49,900 nt of DNA, from the NCBI GenBank assembly GCA_021787035.1, contig JAJYMM010000124.1, positions 1 to 49,900 of the forward strand. The letters run 5' to 3'. The notes beneath the pieces were generated by a model. It made no database searches. It saw nothing but the letters and a program-made list of their open reading frames with translations, and was not told where the DNA came from. The position numbers and the translations under genes were made by a program. Below, piece by piece: positions 23,802 to 32,142 of this stretch. Origin of the DNA: Actinomycetes bacterium. Lineage in GTDB: Bacteria; Actinomycetota; Acidimicrobiia; Acidimicrobiales; Palsa-688. Position 1 is the stretch's first letter, and every line of letters starts with the position of its first letter.

Positions 23802-24731
23802 ATGTCGACGGGTACAAGGGTGTCCGCGCGCGGGCTCCGGAAGAGTTTCGGGGACTTCACTGCGGTCGACGGCATTGATTTCGAGGTACGGGCAGGCGAG
23901 GTTTTCGGCTTCCTCGGCCCTAACGGCGCGGGCAAGAGCTCGACCATGCGCATGGTCGGCGCCACCTCGGAACGGACCGGCGGCGAGCTGTCTGTCCTCG
24001 GCCTCGACCCCAGTCATGACGGCGCGACAATCCGCTCCCGCCTGGGGGTCGTCCCCCAGGAGGACAACCTCGACCTCGAACTTTCGGTGTCTGACAACCT
24101 CTTCGTCTACGGCCGCTACTTCGGGATCCCCCGCCGTGAACTGCGGGCGCGCATCGTGGACCTCCTCCACTTCGCCCGCCTCTCAGAACGGGCGACCGAG
24201 AAGGTCGACAACCTCTCCGGTGGGATGAAACGCCGGCTCACGATTGCGAGAGGCCTCGTCAACGAGCCCGAGCTGATCCTCTTGGACGAGCCGACCACCG
24301 GGCTCGACCCCCAGGCACGCCACCTCCTCTGGGACAGGCTCTACAGCTTGAAGCAGAGCGGGGTGACCCTGGTGCTCACGACCCACTACATGGACGAAGC
24401 CGAACAGCTCTGCGACCGGCTCGTCGTCATGGACAAGGGCCACATAATCGCGGCCGGGTCTCCTCGCGAGCTCGTGGACCGCTACGCCACGAAAGAAGTC
24501 GTCGAGCTCAGGTTCCCAGCTGGGGAGGCGCGGCGAGCACTCGAAGAAGTAGACGGCCTCGCGAGAAGGGTCGAGGCACTCGCGGACCGGGTGTTCCTCT
24601 ACACCGACGACGGCGACGAGACGGCCGAGGAGGTAGCGCACTCCGGGCTCCGGCCGACGAGCACGCTCGTGCGCCGGGCCAGCCTGGAGGACGTTTTCAT
24701 GACCCTGACCGGCCGGCAGCTGGACGACTGA
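23802..24731 (+). CDS. ABC-2 type exporter ATP-binding protein (DrrA/NodI-like)
   Basis: ATPase of a drug, lipid or polysaccharide exporter. Walker A GPNGAGKSS, Q-loop 'VVPQEDNLDLELSV', signature 'LSGGMKRRLTIARGL', Walker B 'LILLDEPTTGLDPQ', switch 'VLTTHYMDEAEQLCDR', and a C-terminal DrrA-type domain ending in 'RRASLEDVFMTLTGRQL'. Length 309 aa, normal. Two membrane subunits follow immediately, forming a complete exporter. The substrate is not evident. Confidence 0.96.
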   Translation: MSTGTRVSARGLRKSFGDFTAVDGIDFEVRAGEVFGFLGPNGAGKSSTMRMVGATSERTGGELSVLGLDPSHDGATIRSRLGVVPQEDNLDLELSVSDNLFVYGRYFGIPRRELRARIVDLLHFARLSERATEKVDNLSGGMKRRLTIARGLVNEPELILLDEPTTGLDPQARHLLWDRLYSLKQSGVTLVLTTHYMDEAEQLCDRLVVMDKGHIIAAGSPRELVDRYATKEVVELRFPAGEARRALEEVDGLARRVEALADRVFLYTDDGDETAEEVAHSGLRPTSTLVRRASLEDVFMTLTGRQLDD

Positions 24732-24749
24732 AGGACGAAGTAGGCCAGC

Positions 24750-25535
24750 ATGCAGGCACTACCCGCGCCGTTGCGGCCGCTCAGCTACTTCTGGGTGAGC
24801 TTCCGGCGCACCTGGATGTCGACGTTGTCGACGACGTTTTTGACACCGCTCCTTTACCTCGCGTCGCTCGGCGCCGGCCTCGGCGCGCTCGTCGGCCACG
24901 GCCAGCGCCTCGCGAGCCTCGGCGGGCAGGACTACGTGTCTTTCGTTGCGCCCGCCCTCCTGGCGGCCACGGCAATGCAGGTGGCCATCGCGCAAGCGAC
25001 CTACGACGTGTGGGGCGCGTGCAACCCGTGGAGCGGCGCATACCGCTCCATGCAGGCTTCGCCGATCTCGGTCGGCCAGATCATGACCGGCCACATGACC
25101 TGGATCGCGGCTCGCGCCCTCCTCGCCTGCACGTTGTTCCTGGTAGTGAGCGCGGCCTTTGGCACCGTGCACTCACCCGAAGCCCTCGCCGGCCTAGCCG
25201 TCGGCCCGCTCACCGCCCTCACCTTCGCCGCGCCGCTCGCGGCCTACTCGGTGAGGGCACGCCACGACCAGCCCTTTACCGTCGTCTTCCGGTTGTTCAT
25301 GCTGCCCTTGTTCCTGTTTTCGGGGACCTTCTTCCCGGTCAGCCAGCTGCCTGTCGGGCTCCGCTACGTCGCCTATGCCCTCCCCCTCTGGCACAGTGTC
25401 GAGCTATCACGGAGCCTCTATGCGGGAAAGTTCGGCCTTCTCGCTGGCCTTGGGCACCTCGCGTACCTGGCAGGGGTCGCGGGCATCGGGCTTGTCCTCG
25501 CGAGACGTAGCTACCGGGTGAGGCTTTCGCGCTGA
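24750..25535 (+). CDS. ABC-2 type transporter permease 1
   Basis: Six-helix ABC-2 membrane protein of 261 aa. It begins 'PLSYFWVSFRRTWMSTLSTTFLTPLLYLASLGAGLG', typical of the NodJ/DrrB group, and has 'LFSGTFFPVSQLPVGLRYVAYALPLWHSVEL' near the C-terminus, a conserved motif of the family. Its TGA overlaps the ATG of the second permease (25533-25535), so the two are translationally coupled. Confidence 0.94.
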   Translation: MQALPAPLRPLSYFWVSFRRTWMSTLSTTFLTPLLYLASLGAGLGALVGHGQRLASLGGQDYVSFVAPALLAATAMQVAIAQATYDVWGACNPWSGAYRSMQASPISVGQIMTGHMTWIAARALLACTLFLVVSAAFGTVHSPEALAGLAVGPLTALTFAAPLAAYSVRARHDQPFTVVFRLFMLPLFLFSGTFFPVSQLPVGLRYVAYALPLWHSVELSRSLYAGKFGLLAGLGHLAYLAGVAGIGLVLARRSYRVRLSR

Positions 25536-26344
25536 TGGCCCGTAGTTCCCTCACCTTGGGCCCATCCCTCGCCGAGCGCGCCCGGCGGCCATCGGCCCTC
25601 GTCGCCCGCAATTTCTTCGTCCAGGTGCGGGCGGTCCCCTACGTCTGGGCGAGCGGGCTCTTGGAGCCCATCCTCTACCTGCTTTCGATCGGGATCGGCA
25701 TAGGCCACCTAGTAGGCAAGGTTCCGGGACCGGGCGGGGCCCTCGTGCCTTACGCCGCGTTCGTGGCGCCGGGCCTCCTCGCAACCTCTGCCATGAACGG
25801 GGCCATCTACGAGTGCACGACCAATATCTTCGCCAAATTGCACTGGGCGAAGCTCTACGACGCCGTCGTTGCGACGCCGCTCGGCCCCACAGACATAGCC
25901 GTCGCCGAGGTGGGGTTCGCGACTTTCCGCTGTTTCCTCTACGCCGGGGTCTTCCTGGCGACGATGGCCGCCCTCGGCGACGTCCGCAGCTGGTGGGCGA
26001 TCATGTGCCTGCCCGCGGCGACCCTGGTCGGTGCTGCCTTCGCCTCGGCCGGCTTCGCCGCGAGCTGTTTCATGCGCTCGTGGACCGACTTCGACAAAGT
26101 GCAAATGGTAGCTATGCCGCTGTTCCTTTTTTCGGCCACTTTTTACCCGCTATCGGAACTACCTCGTTGGCTGCAGCTGGTGGTGGAGGCGCTGCCGCTC
26201 TACCCCGGGGTGGCGCTGTGCCGCCAGTTTTCGCTCGGGCACCCCTCGGCCTCCGCGTTCGGCTACATTATCTACCTAAGCGTCCTCGCTCTTCTGGCCG
26301 GCGAGGTGAGCCGCCGGCGGGTGACCAAGCTCCTCACCCCGTGA
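25535..26344 (+). CDS. ABC-2 type transporter permease 2
   Basis: Second NodJ-like membrane subunit (269 aa), homologous to the preceding gene: 'LVARNFFVQVRAVPYVWASGLLEPILYLLSIGIGIG' and 'LFSATFYPLSELPRWLQLVVEALPLYPGVAL'. Two non-identical permeases imply a heterodimeric channel. Last gene of the cyclase-exporter run; the next gene is convergent after 31 nt. Confidence 0.94.
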   Translation: MARSSLTLGPSLAERARRPSALVARNFFVQVRAVPYVWASGLLEPILYLLSIGIGIGHLVGKVPGPGGALVPYAAFVAPGLLATSAMNGAIYECTTNIFAKLHWAKLYDAVVATPLGPTDIAVAEVGFATFRCFLYAGVFLATMAALGDVRSWWAIMCLPAATLVGAAFASAGFAASCFMRSWTDFDKVQMVAMPLFLFSATFYPLSELPRWLQLVVEALPLYPGVALCRQFSLGHPSASAFGYIIYLSVLALLAGEVSRRRVTKLLTP

Positions 26345-26375
26345 GGGCAGTGCCAATTTGAGTCGGCCTGCCTGG

Positions 26376-27824
26376 TCATCGCGCGAGATTGACGGGGGCT
26401 TCGTTGTAAACCTGGACGCGCTCCATCCCCTTTGGGAGCGGGCCTTCGAGCTTCACCGTCAATGTCTCGAACAACGAGCCCCGGGACGTGGGTTTGGGTT
26501 TTGACAGCGTGAAGCTGGCTGGCCTGGTGCCCCACGTCTTGCTGGCGGCGCAGTAGGGGACGCACAAGTTCCAGGTGAATATGCCTCTCGCCACCGCCGA
26601 GGTCGCTCCCCAGTACCTCCAGCTAAGGTCCTCGGCCCTCGAGTTGCCATCGGCACAGGCGATCGTGAACGACCTCGGCTCCGCTACGGGAGCGCCCACC
26701 CCGCAGACCTCGAGGGCAGGGAAGGCGGACGAGCCTGCGCCCACTGGGGGCGCGGCGGCGACGGGGGTAATGCTTACCTGCCCGCAGTGGAGATGCTCGA
26801 TCGTGCCTCCATAGGGTTGCAGGTGCGCTCCCTCGCCGGTCCTCAGGAACACTTGGTGGTGGGCATTTGGCGGGGTTACTTCTACCGAGGTGGAAGTCGG
26901 GCAGTGCAAGTTGCCGTACCCAGTCTGGGCCGGGTACTCGATCTGGAACCACGCGTTCCCCTCGGGGGGCAGGGTCACCGTCGGTACCGGGCCGGTCGCG
27001 GGCTGCCGCCACAGGTGAGTGGCGAGCGGGCGGCTTTGCGCCCCGAGCATCTGGAAGCCAGGGTAGCCGTGCAAAGTGCAGGAATAGGCCGATTTGTTGG
27101 TGAACTGGTAGGTGAGCCCGACCGACCCAGCAGCACCTCCGTCTGACTCAGCCGGTTCGAAAGCAACCGAAAGTTGGCTCGATTTGCAGCGGCTCAACTG
27201 TGAGACCACGCTGGTGGCGAGCCAATAACCGTTGCCATTAGGCGTCGGGGCGATGCCGACCACCGGCACGTTCAGCGTGCCTGCGCCAAGCGAGCCGTGA
27301 AATGTGGCGTCACCGAAGCTGAACACCCCGCCGTCGGGGGTGGCGACCCAGTACCCCTGCCCGTTTGGAGTGGAGGCGATGCCAATGACCCGCGAAGTCA
27401 ACATCGAGGCCGGAAGGTGGCCATAGGTGCTGGCGGTGCCGAAGGCCTCAATGCCCGGCTGCCCGGCGGCTGTAGGTGTCGCGTCCCCGTAGCCACCTCC
27501 AGCCTGCCCTCCCGCGGCTGTGCCGGAGGCCGCCAATTGCAGGGCGGCGGCCCCGTTTAGGACCGGGGACGCGCCGGCCGTAGCAGCCCCCGCGACTACG
27601 GTCCCCGCGACTACGGTCCCCGTCACTGCCGCCCCCGTCACCAAGGATCTCGCCACTATGGCTCCGGTCTCTGCCAGGCCGCCTAGGAGCCTGACAAGGA
27701 TGGCAGCGCACGGGAACTTGACGGAGCTTTCCGAGCCACGGCGCAGGCCCGTGAGGCTCGTCTCCTGCCCTTTAGTTGCGTCTTCCAAATCTAGGCCGCC
27801 TTTCACCGATCCTCTGCCGACCAC
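26376..27824 (-). CDS. Surface protein with Acidimicrobial propeller-type repeats and a DUF4232 domain
   Basis: The N-terminal part has a hydrophobic Val/Ala/Gly stretch (about 38-90) that may be a signal or anchor; part of it comes from a 15-nt tandem repeat (27589-27618) encoding VVAGT. Residues about 135-205 hold two units of the form 'VIGIASTPNGQGYWVATPDGGVFSFGDATFHGSLG', a repeat very common in secreted Acidimicrobiia proteins. Residues about 215-365 match DUF4232 ('CKSSQLSVAFE...VGLTYQFTNKSAYSCTLHGYPGFQML'), with Cys residues likely paired. The last 110 residues contain further Cys pairs and are not recognised. It is expected to be extracellular. The exact start is uncertain, since the first 35 residues are not signal-like. 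Confidence 0.8.
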   Translation of the reverse strand: MVGRGSVKGGLDLEDATKGQETSLTGLRRGSESSVKFPCAAILVRLLGGLAETGAIVARSLVTGAAVTGTVVAGTVVAGAATAGASPVLNGAAALQLAASGTAAGGQAGGGYGDATPTAAGQPGIEAFGTASTYGHLPASMLTSRVIGIASTPNGQGYWVATPDGGVFSFGDATFHGSLGAGTLNVPVVGIAPTPNGNGYWLATSVVSQLSRCKSSQLSVAFEPAESDGGAAGSVGLTYQFTNKSAYSCTLHGYPGFQMLGAQSRPLATHLWRQPATGPVPTVTLPPEGNAWFQIEYPAQTGYGNLHCPTSTSVEVTPPNAHHQVFLRTGEGAHLQPYGGTIEHLHCGQVSITPVAAAPPVGAGSSAFPALEVCGVGAPVAEPRSFTIACADGNSRAEDLSWRYWGATSAVARGIFTWNLCVPYCAASKTWGTRPASFTLSKPKPTSRGSLFETLTVKLEGPLPKGMERVQVYNEAPVNLAR

Positions 27825-27951
27825 CCGCCGATCTCAACCAACGCCCGGCTGTGACTAGCCGGCAGGCATACATGCTAATGGGCCTGGCCCTTTCGCGCTC
27901 CCTACCCCCGCTATGGCGCCAGAAACACACCGGCAGAAGCACATCGGTGCC
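27825..27951. other. Short intergenic gap
   Basis: 127 nt upstream of the surface-protein gene and downstream of the DUF72 gene (both minus strand). No hairpin or promoter hexamer pair stands out, although the promoter of the surface-protein gene must lie here or just inside it. Confidence 0.3.
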
Positions 27952-28890
27952 TCAAGGCCCATCCCCGCCGGGATCACGGTCGGCCGCCAATATCGCAGCC
28001 AACTGGGCGGCGTTGCGAACCCCATAGTCCCGGTAACAGTTGTTCATGAGGAGGTGGACCCGTGAAGCGAGGTGCGCCAGGCGCTTGGCCCGGGGTGCCC
28101 ACTCCTCCAGTTCGGCGTCGCTGTAGAGGTAGCGGAAGCGCTCGGCGGCGGTCGCCTCACGCGAGCTCCAGGTGCTGTCGGCCCGGCCGTGGAAACGGAC
28201 TACTGCGAGTTGTTCGCTCGTTGCCTCCACCACGCTCGGGAGCCCCGAGCTCTTGGGGGCGTCGACCACGACGAAGGCGAGCCCGAGGTCACGCAAGAGC
28301 GCCAGGGTGCGCCCAAGTTCGCTCTCCTCCAGCCACATGGGTGAACGCAGCTCAACGCAAGCCGTGAGCCCACCCAAGCGTTCAGGCAGCCGTCCGATCT
28401 CCTCCCGGTTGGCGCGCTTGGGCGTGAACCACGGTGGGTACTGGAAAAGCACGCCTCCGAGCCGGCCAGTCCTAAAAAGCGGTGCGAGGGAGGCCACGAA
28501 GCGGCTCCAGGCCTCTTCGAGCGAGCTAGGGGGGAGGTGGTGGCCGTAGACGCGGCGCTTCTCGGCCGCTTCGCGGCCGAGGGTGCCCCTTATGTCGGGC
28601 CACAGCGTCGCCGGGTCCACACCGTGCCCCGTGAAAAGGCCATAGGCCTTGATGTCGAAGCAAAACCCCTCCGGGGAGTGCTCCGCCCACGAGCGCACCA
28701 GCTCAGGGCTCGGGGGTCGGTAGTAGGTCGAGTCGGCCTCGACGACGGAGAACCGGCTCGCGTAATAAGCCAGCCTTTCGGCCGCGCTCATCGTGCGCTT
28801 GGGGTACCAATTGGTGTCCCTCACGAGGGTCGGGTCTGCCCAAGAGCACGTCCCGACCCTGACCGTGGAGCCAGCCAGCGCTTCAGTCAC
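27952..28890 (-). CDS. DUF72 domain-containing protein
   Basis: TIM-barrel-like protein of unknown function (312 aa). Typical blocks are 'VRVGTCSWADPTLV', 'YYASRFSVVEADSTYYRPPSPE', 'FCFDIKAYGLFTGH', 'GGVLFQYPPWF', 'CVELRSPMW' and the C-terminal 'VHLLMNNCYRDYGVRNAAQLAAIL' (the usual NN..D..A.NA pattern). Overlaps the zinc-ribbon gene upstream by 8 nt, so it is translated from the same message. Confidence 0.93.
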   Translation of the reverse strand: MTEALAGSTVRVGTCSWADPTLVRDTNWYPKRTMSAAERLAYYASRFSVVEADSTYYRPPSPELVRSWAEHSPEGFCFDIKAYGLFTGHGVDPATLWPDIRGTLGREAAEKRRVYGHHLPPSSLEEAWSRFVASLAPLFRTGRLGGVLFQYPPWFTPKRANREEIGRLPERLGGLTACVELRSPMWLEESELGRTLALLRDLGLAFVVVDAPKSSGLPSVVEATSEQLAVVRFHGRADSTWSSREATAAERFRYLYSDAELEEWAPRAKRLAHLASRVHLLMNNCYRDYGVRNAAQLAAILAADRDPGGDGP

Positions 28891-29608
28891 CGACCACGAG
28901 GATGCGCCCGCACTGCTCGCAGTACTCGACCTTGGCGGCCGGCTGGTGCCGGATGCGGTCCAGCTCCACAGCAGGCAAGCTCAAGTGGCAACCGTCGCAG
29001 CGACCGCCCACCAAACGTGCCACCGCTACACCCCCAAGCCGTCCGCGGAGCCGCTCGTACGCGCTGAGGAGCTCTGCCGGCACCGCAGCCGCGAGCCCAG
29101 GACGGCCCCCCTCTAGCTCGCGAAGTTGGGCGTCCACGGCGGCCTCGGCCACGCGGAGCCTCGCCTGGACCTCCTCTCCGCGCTCGCCCAGGCGAGCGAT
29201 CTCTTGGTCAAACACGGCCATCTGGGCATCGAGCGGCTCGCGCTCCTCCATGACCCCGAGAGCCGTGTCCTCGAGCGCCGAGGCACGGTTTTTCAGGCCC
29301 TCTACGTCTGCGGCCATGGCCTGGAGCTCTCGGGTTGCCGACACGGTGCCGCCGTAGAGGCGGGAGTTCACCTGAGCAATGCGTTCCTCCGTAGCCCTGA
29401 GCTCCCGTTCTGCCATTGCCTGGCGCCCAGCTACCTCCTCGAGTGTTACCGCCAGCTCGGAACGAGCGGACCGGACCTTTTCGAGCTCCGCCTCCACCTC
29501 GGCCAGTTGGGCTCGCTCCGGCAGGTGCGACCGGAGGTGACGTTGCTGGTCTATGTGGGTGTCAAGGTCCTGGAGCGCAAGCAAGTTGGCCAGCTCCGGC
29601 GCGGTCAT
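28883..29608 (-). CDS. Coiled-coil protein with C-terminal C4 zinc ribbon
   Basis: 241 aa. A long antiparallel coiled coil (about 1-175, with the turn near the middle) is followed by a zinc ribbon with CDGC and CEQC about 22 residues apart. This is the family of mycobacterial Rv2229c and chlamydial CT398, whose role is not settled although links to RNA or secretion have been proposed. The start overlaps the end of the PBP gene by one base and its end overlaps DUF72, so PBP, zinc ribbon and DUF72 form one operon. Confidence 0.92.
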   Translation of the reverse strand: MTAPELANLLALQDLDTHIDQQRHLRSHLPERAQLAEVEAELEKVRSARSELAVTLEEVAGRQAMAERELRATEERIAQVNSRLYGGTVSATRELQAMAADVEGLKNRASALEDTALGVMEEREPLDAQMAVFDQEIARLGERGEEVQARLRVAEAAVDAQLRELEGGRPGLAAAVPAELLSAYERLRGRLGGVAVARLVGGRCDGCHLSLPAVELDRIRHQPAAKVEYCEQCGRILVVGD

Positions 29609-31893
29609 CAGGGGATACCTCCTTGCCTCGCCTTGCCGGCGGGCGGCGGTGGGCTCGCGGCACCCGGAGAAGTGGCGGGGCGCGGGTTCGGGTGCGGCGC
29701 GCTAGCAGGCGTCACTGCCGGCGCCGTGTTTGCCGGCGCCGTGCTTGGAGCCGGCGAGCCCCTCGACGCCCTCTGCAGGTGGACGCCAGGCCCGGGAGGA
29801 GGCGAAAAGACAGTCGTCGCGTTGGCAGTCAGGGCCCCGCCCTTGGCGCGGTGCTTGCGCGGGACGGTCGTGGTCGTCGTCGTGGTGGGGGGTGGCGGGA
29901 GCGCGCCGTGCGAGATCAGGTCGTTTCGCTGGAGCGACGGGGGGTCTATGTACTCGACCGGGGGCATAAGGCTGGGCTCGGGCGACGGGAAGGGCGTATA
30001 GGGCACGCCCTGAAGAGCATAAGCCATGACGTCGTGCCAGATCTGGGTCGGGTAGCTGGCGCCGAAGACCTCCACCCCGTTGACGTACATCGGGACCTCG
30101 CTCGCGGGGTTGCCGATCCACACAGACGACACGAGCGTCGGCGTTATGCCGTTGAACCATGCGTCCACACTGTGCTCCGTAGTACCCGTCTTGCCCGCAA
30201 CGTCGATGTTAGGAAGCGCTGCGCCGGTGCCGGTGCCGTACTGCACCACGGCCCTCAGCGCGACCGTCGCTTCGGCGGCGATCTGCTCGGAAAAGACTCG
30301 CCGCCCGATTGAGTCGCCGCTATATATGAGTTGCCCTCCGGGCGCGACCACCTTGTTTATGAAACTCGGCTTGTGATAGATCCCGCCGTCAGCCACTGTC
30401 GCATAAGCAGCCGCCATTTCGATGGGCCTAACGGCTTCCGAACCGATCACTAGCGAAGGGTTGGAAGGATTAAGCGTCGGGTCGGTAAGGCCCATGCTCC
30501 TTGCCACATTTATGACCTTTTGTAGCCCGACCACGTTGCCGAGCCTCATGTATGCGCAGTTTATGGACAAGGCAGTGGCCTCTACAATCGTCACCGCGCC
30601 GTTGGGGTCCCCGGGGTCATTATGGAGCAGGTGCTGCAAATTATAGCCATCCTGGAGGGGAACGCCGGGAAAACGGATAGCGCAAGGCGACGTTGCCAAG
30701 ATAGAATCGTAAACGTCGTAACCGCTTTCCAAGGCTCCGATCAAGGTGAACAGCTTGAACCCCGAGCCAGGCTGGCGTTCGCCTTGGGTCGCATCATCGA
30801 AATAGGCTAAGCCGCCGCTCCGGCCCCCGACGAGAGCTTCCACAGCACCATCCCTCGGGTCAATGACGGCAAATGCTGCAACTACTCCATTTAGGGCCGC
30901 GGGGATGTCTCCCGCGGCCACTTTGGTCGCATAGGCCTGAAGTGATGGGTCCTCGTTGGTGTAAATCTGGAGGCCACCCGAGAAAAGCATTTGCACGCGT
31001 TCCGCCTGAGTAGCACCAAGAGCAGGGTTCGCGAGGAGCTGGTTCACGACTTCAGTGACGTAATAACCATAACTAGTGTAAGGAAGGCCTGGGGCATCGT
31101 GCACGGATGTCGGCAACGGTGCTAAGGCCGCCTGCGCCGCGGCCGCCGGCGTCACCGACTTGTAGTGGACCATGCGCGAAAGGACTTCCGCGCGCCTCGC
31201 TTTCGCGCCGGTCGGGTTGTACACCGGGTCATACCCACTAGGTGCCTGGATGAGCCCGGCGAGCAAGGCGGCTTGGGCGAGGTCCAACCGTGCTGCGGTC
31301 GTCCCGAAGTACTCCTCGGCAGCCGCTTGGACGCCGTAGGCACCGCTACCTAGGTAGACGGTGTTCAAATATGCATCCAATATCTGCGTCTTCGTGTACT
31401 TCTGCTCGAGGCGTTCGGCCAACACCGCCTGGCGTACCTTGCGCGTGAGGGTCTTCTCGTCGGAGAGGTAAGCGATCTTGGCGAGCTCTTCAGCGATGGT
31501 CGAGCCTCCTTGGACTGCCCCGCCAGCTTTGATGTCAGCGACGAAGGCCCTCGCAATGCTCTCTAGGTCGACCCCCCCATGCACCCAGAAGCTGTGGTCC
31601 TCGGTATCAAGCACCGCCGAGATCAGTAGAGGCGACACCTCCTTCAGAGGTACTGGCTGGCGGTTTTGCGCCGAGCGAAGCGTCGCCAGCACCTGCCCGT
31701 TGGCCCCGTAGATGACCGAGGGAAGGTTGGGGCGGCTCACCAGATTGCCAAGCGGTAGCGCGCGGCCCGTCGCGGCCCCGTTGACAAGACGGTTCGCCGA
31801 GTAGCCGATCGCCACGAGGGTGACCGCGAGCATGGCCCCCGAGACGGCCAGCACCAAGACGAGACGCGCCAACGAAAGCGCGGTACGTGCCAT
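29608..31893 (-). CDS. Class A penicillin-binding protein (transglycosylase/transpeptidase)
   Basis: Bifunctional peptidoglycan synthase. The start is set at ATG 31893, just before the membrane anchor 'LVLVLAVSGAMLAVTLVAIGY', with a -10-like TAAAGT 11 nt upstream. The GT51 domain has 'TEDHSFWVHGGVDLESIARA' with the catalytic Glu, 'QGGSTIAEELAK' (a variant of QGGSTITQQ) and 'QKYTKTQILDAYLNTVYLGSGAYGVQAAA'. The transpeptidase has SxxK in 'RQPGSGFKLFTL', SxN in 'ALSINCAYMR' and KTG in 'VAGKTGTTEHSVDAWF'. The C-terminal 110 residues are Pro/Ala/Thr-rich. 761 aa; comparable to PonA-type PBPs. Confidence 0.96.
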   Translation of the reverse strand: MARTALSLARLVLVLAVSGAMLAVTLVAIGYSANRLVNGAATGRALPLGNLVSRPNLPSVIYGANGQVLATLRSAQNRQPVPLKEVSPLLISAVLDTEDHSFWVHGGVDLESIARAFVADIKAGGAVQGGSTIAEELAKIAYLSDEKTLTRKVRQAVLAERLEQKYTKTQILDAYLNTVYLGSGAYGVQAAAEEYFGTTAARLDLAQAALLAGLIQAPSGYDPVYNPTGAKARRAEVLSRMVHYKSVTPAAAAQAALAPLPTSVHDAPGLPYTSYGYYVTEVVNQLLANPALGATQAERVQMLFSGGLQIYTNEDPSLQAYATKVAAGDIPAALNGVVAAFAVIDPRDGAVEALVGGRSGGLAYFDDATQGERQPGSGFKLFTLIGALESGYDVYDSILATSPCAIRFPGVPLQDGYNLQHLLHNDPGDPNGAVTIVEATALSINCAYMRLGNVVGLQKVINVARSMGLTDPTLNPSNPSLVIGSEAVRPIEMAAAYATVADGGIYHKPSFINKVVAPGGQLIYSGDSIGRRVFSEQIAAEATVALRAVVQYGTGTGAALPNIDVAGKTGTTEHSVDAWFNGITPTLVSSVWIGNPASEVPMYVNGVEVFGASYPTQIWHDVMAYALQGVPYTPFPSPEPSLMPPVEYIDPPSLQRNDLISHGALPPPPTTTTTTTVPRKHRAKGGALTANATTVFSPPPGPGVHLQRASRGSPAPSTAPANTAPAVTPASAPHPNPRPATSPGAASPPPPAGKARQGGIP

Positions 31894-31904
31894 TGTCGAC
31901 CCCA

Positions 31905-31934
31905 ACTTTACCGTCGCGGACGGCCGGTAGTCAC
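31905..31934 (-). promoter_or_regulatory. Candidate promoter of the PBP operon
   Basis: On the minus strand TAAAGT (31910-31905) stands 11 nt before the ATG at 31893, with GTGACT (31934-31929) 18 nt further upstream as a possible -35. Confidence 0.35.
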
Positions 31935-32010
31935 GCAAGGCCACTGAGGCAAGGGCCAAGAGGCCGGCTTGGGATGGAACGGCTGGGAGCCTCGGCCTCG
32001 GCTGGGCTCC

Positions 32011-32056
32011 CCCGGAACTGGGCCTCCCGGAACTGGAGCCTCCCGGAACTGGGCCT
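32011..32056. repeat. Noncoding 15-16-nt tandem repeat
   Basis: CCCGGAACTGGGCCT occurs three times (32011-32025, a 16-nt variant 32026-32041, 32042-32056) in the 249-nt gap between the E1 stop and the PBP start. Apart from the PBP promoter candidate, nothing else is seen in this gap. Confidence 0.8.
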
Positions 32057-32142
32057 CTGACGGCTGGGCCCCGTGACGGCTGGTCTGGCTAGGCTCCAGG
32101 CGAGCGCGCCAGCGCCGACCGCTGGCTAGCGAGCGGGGCGGT

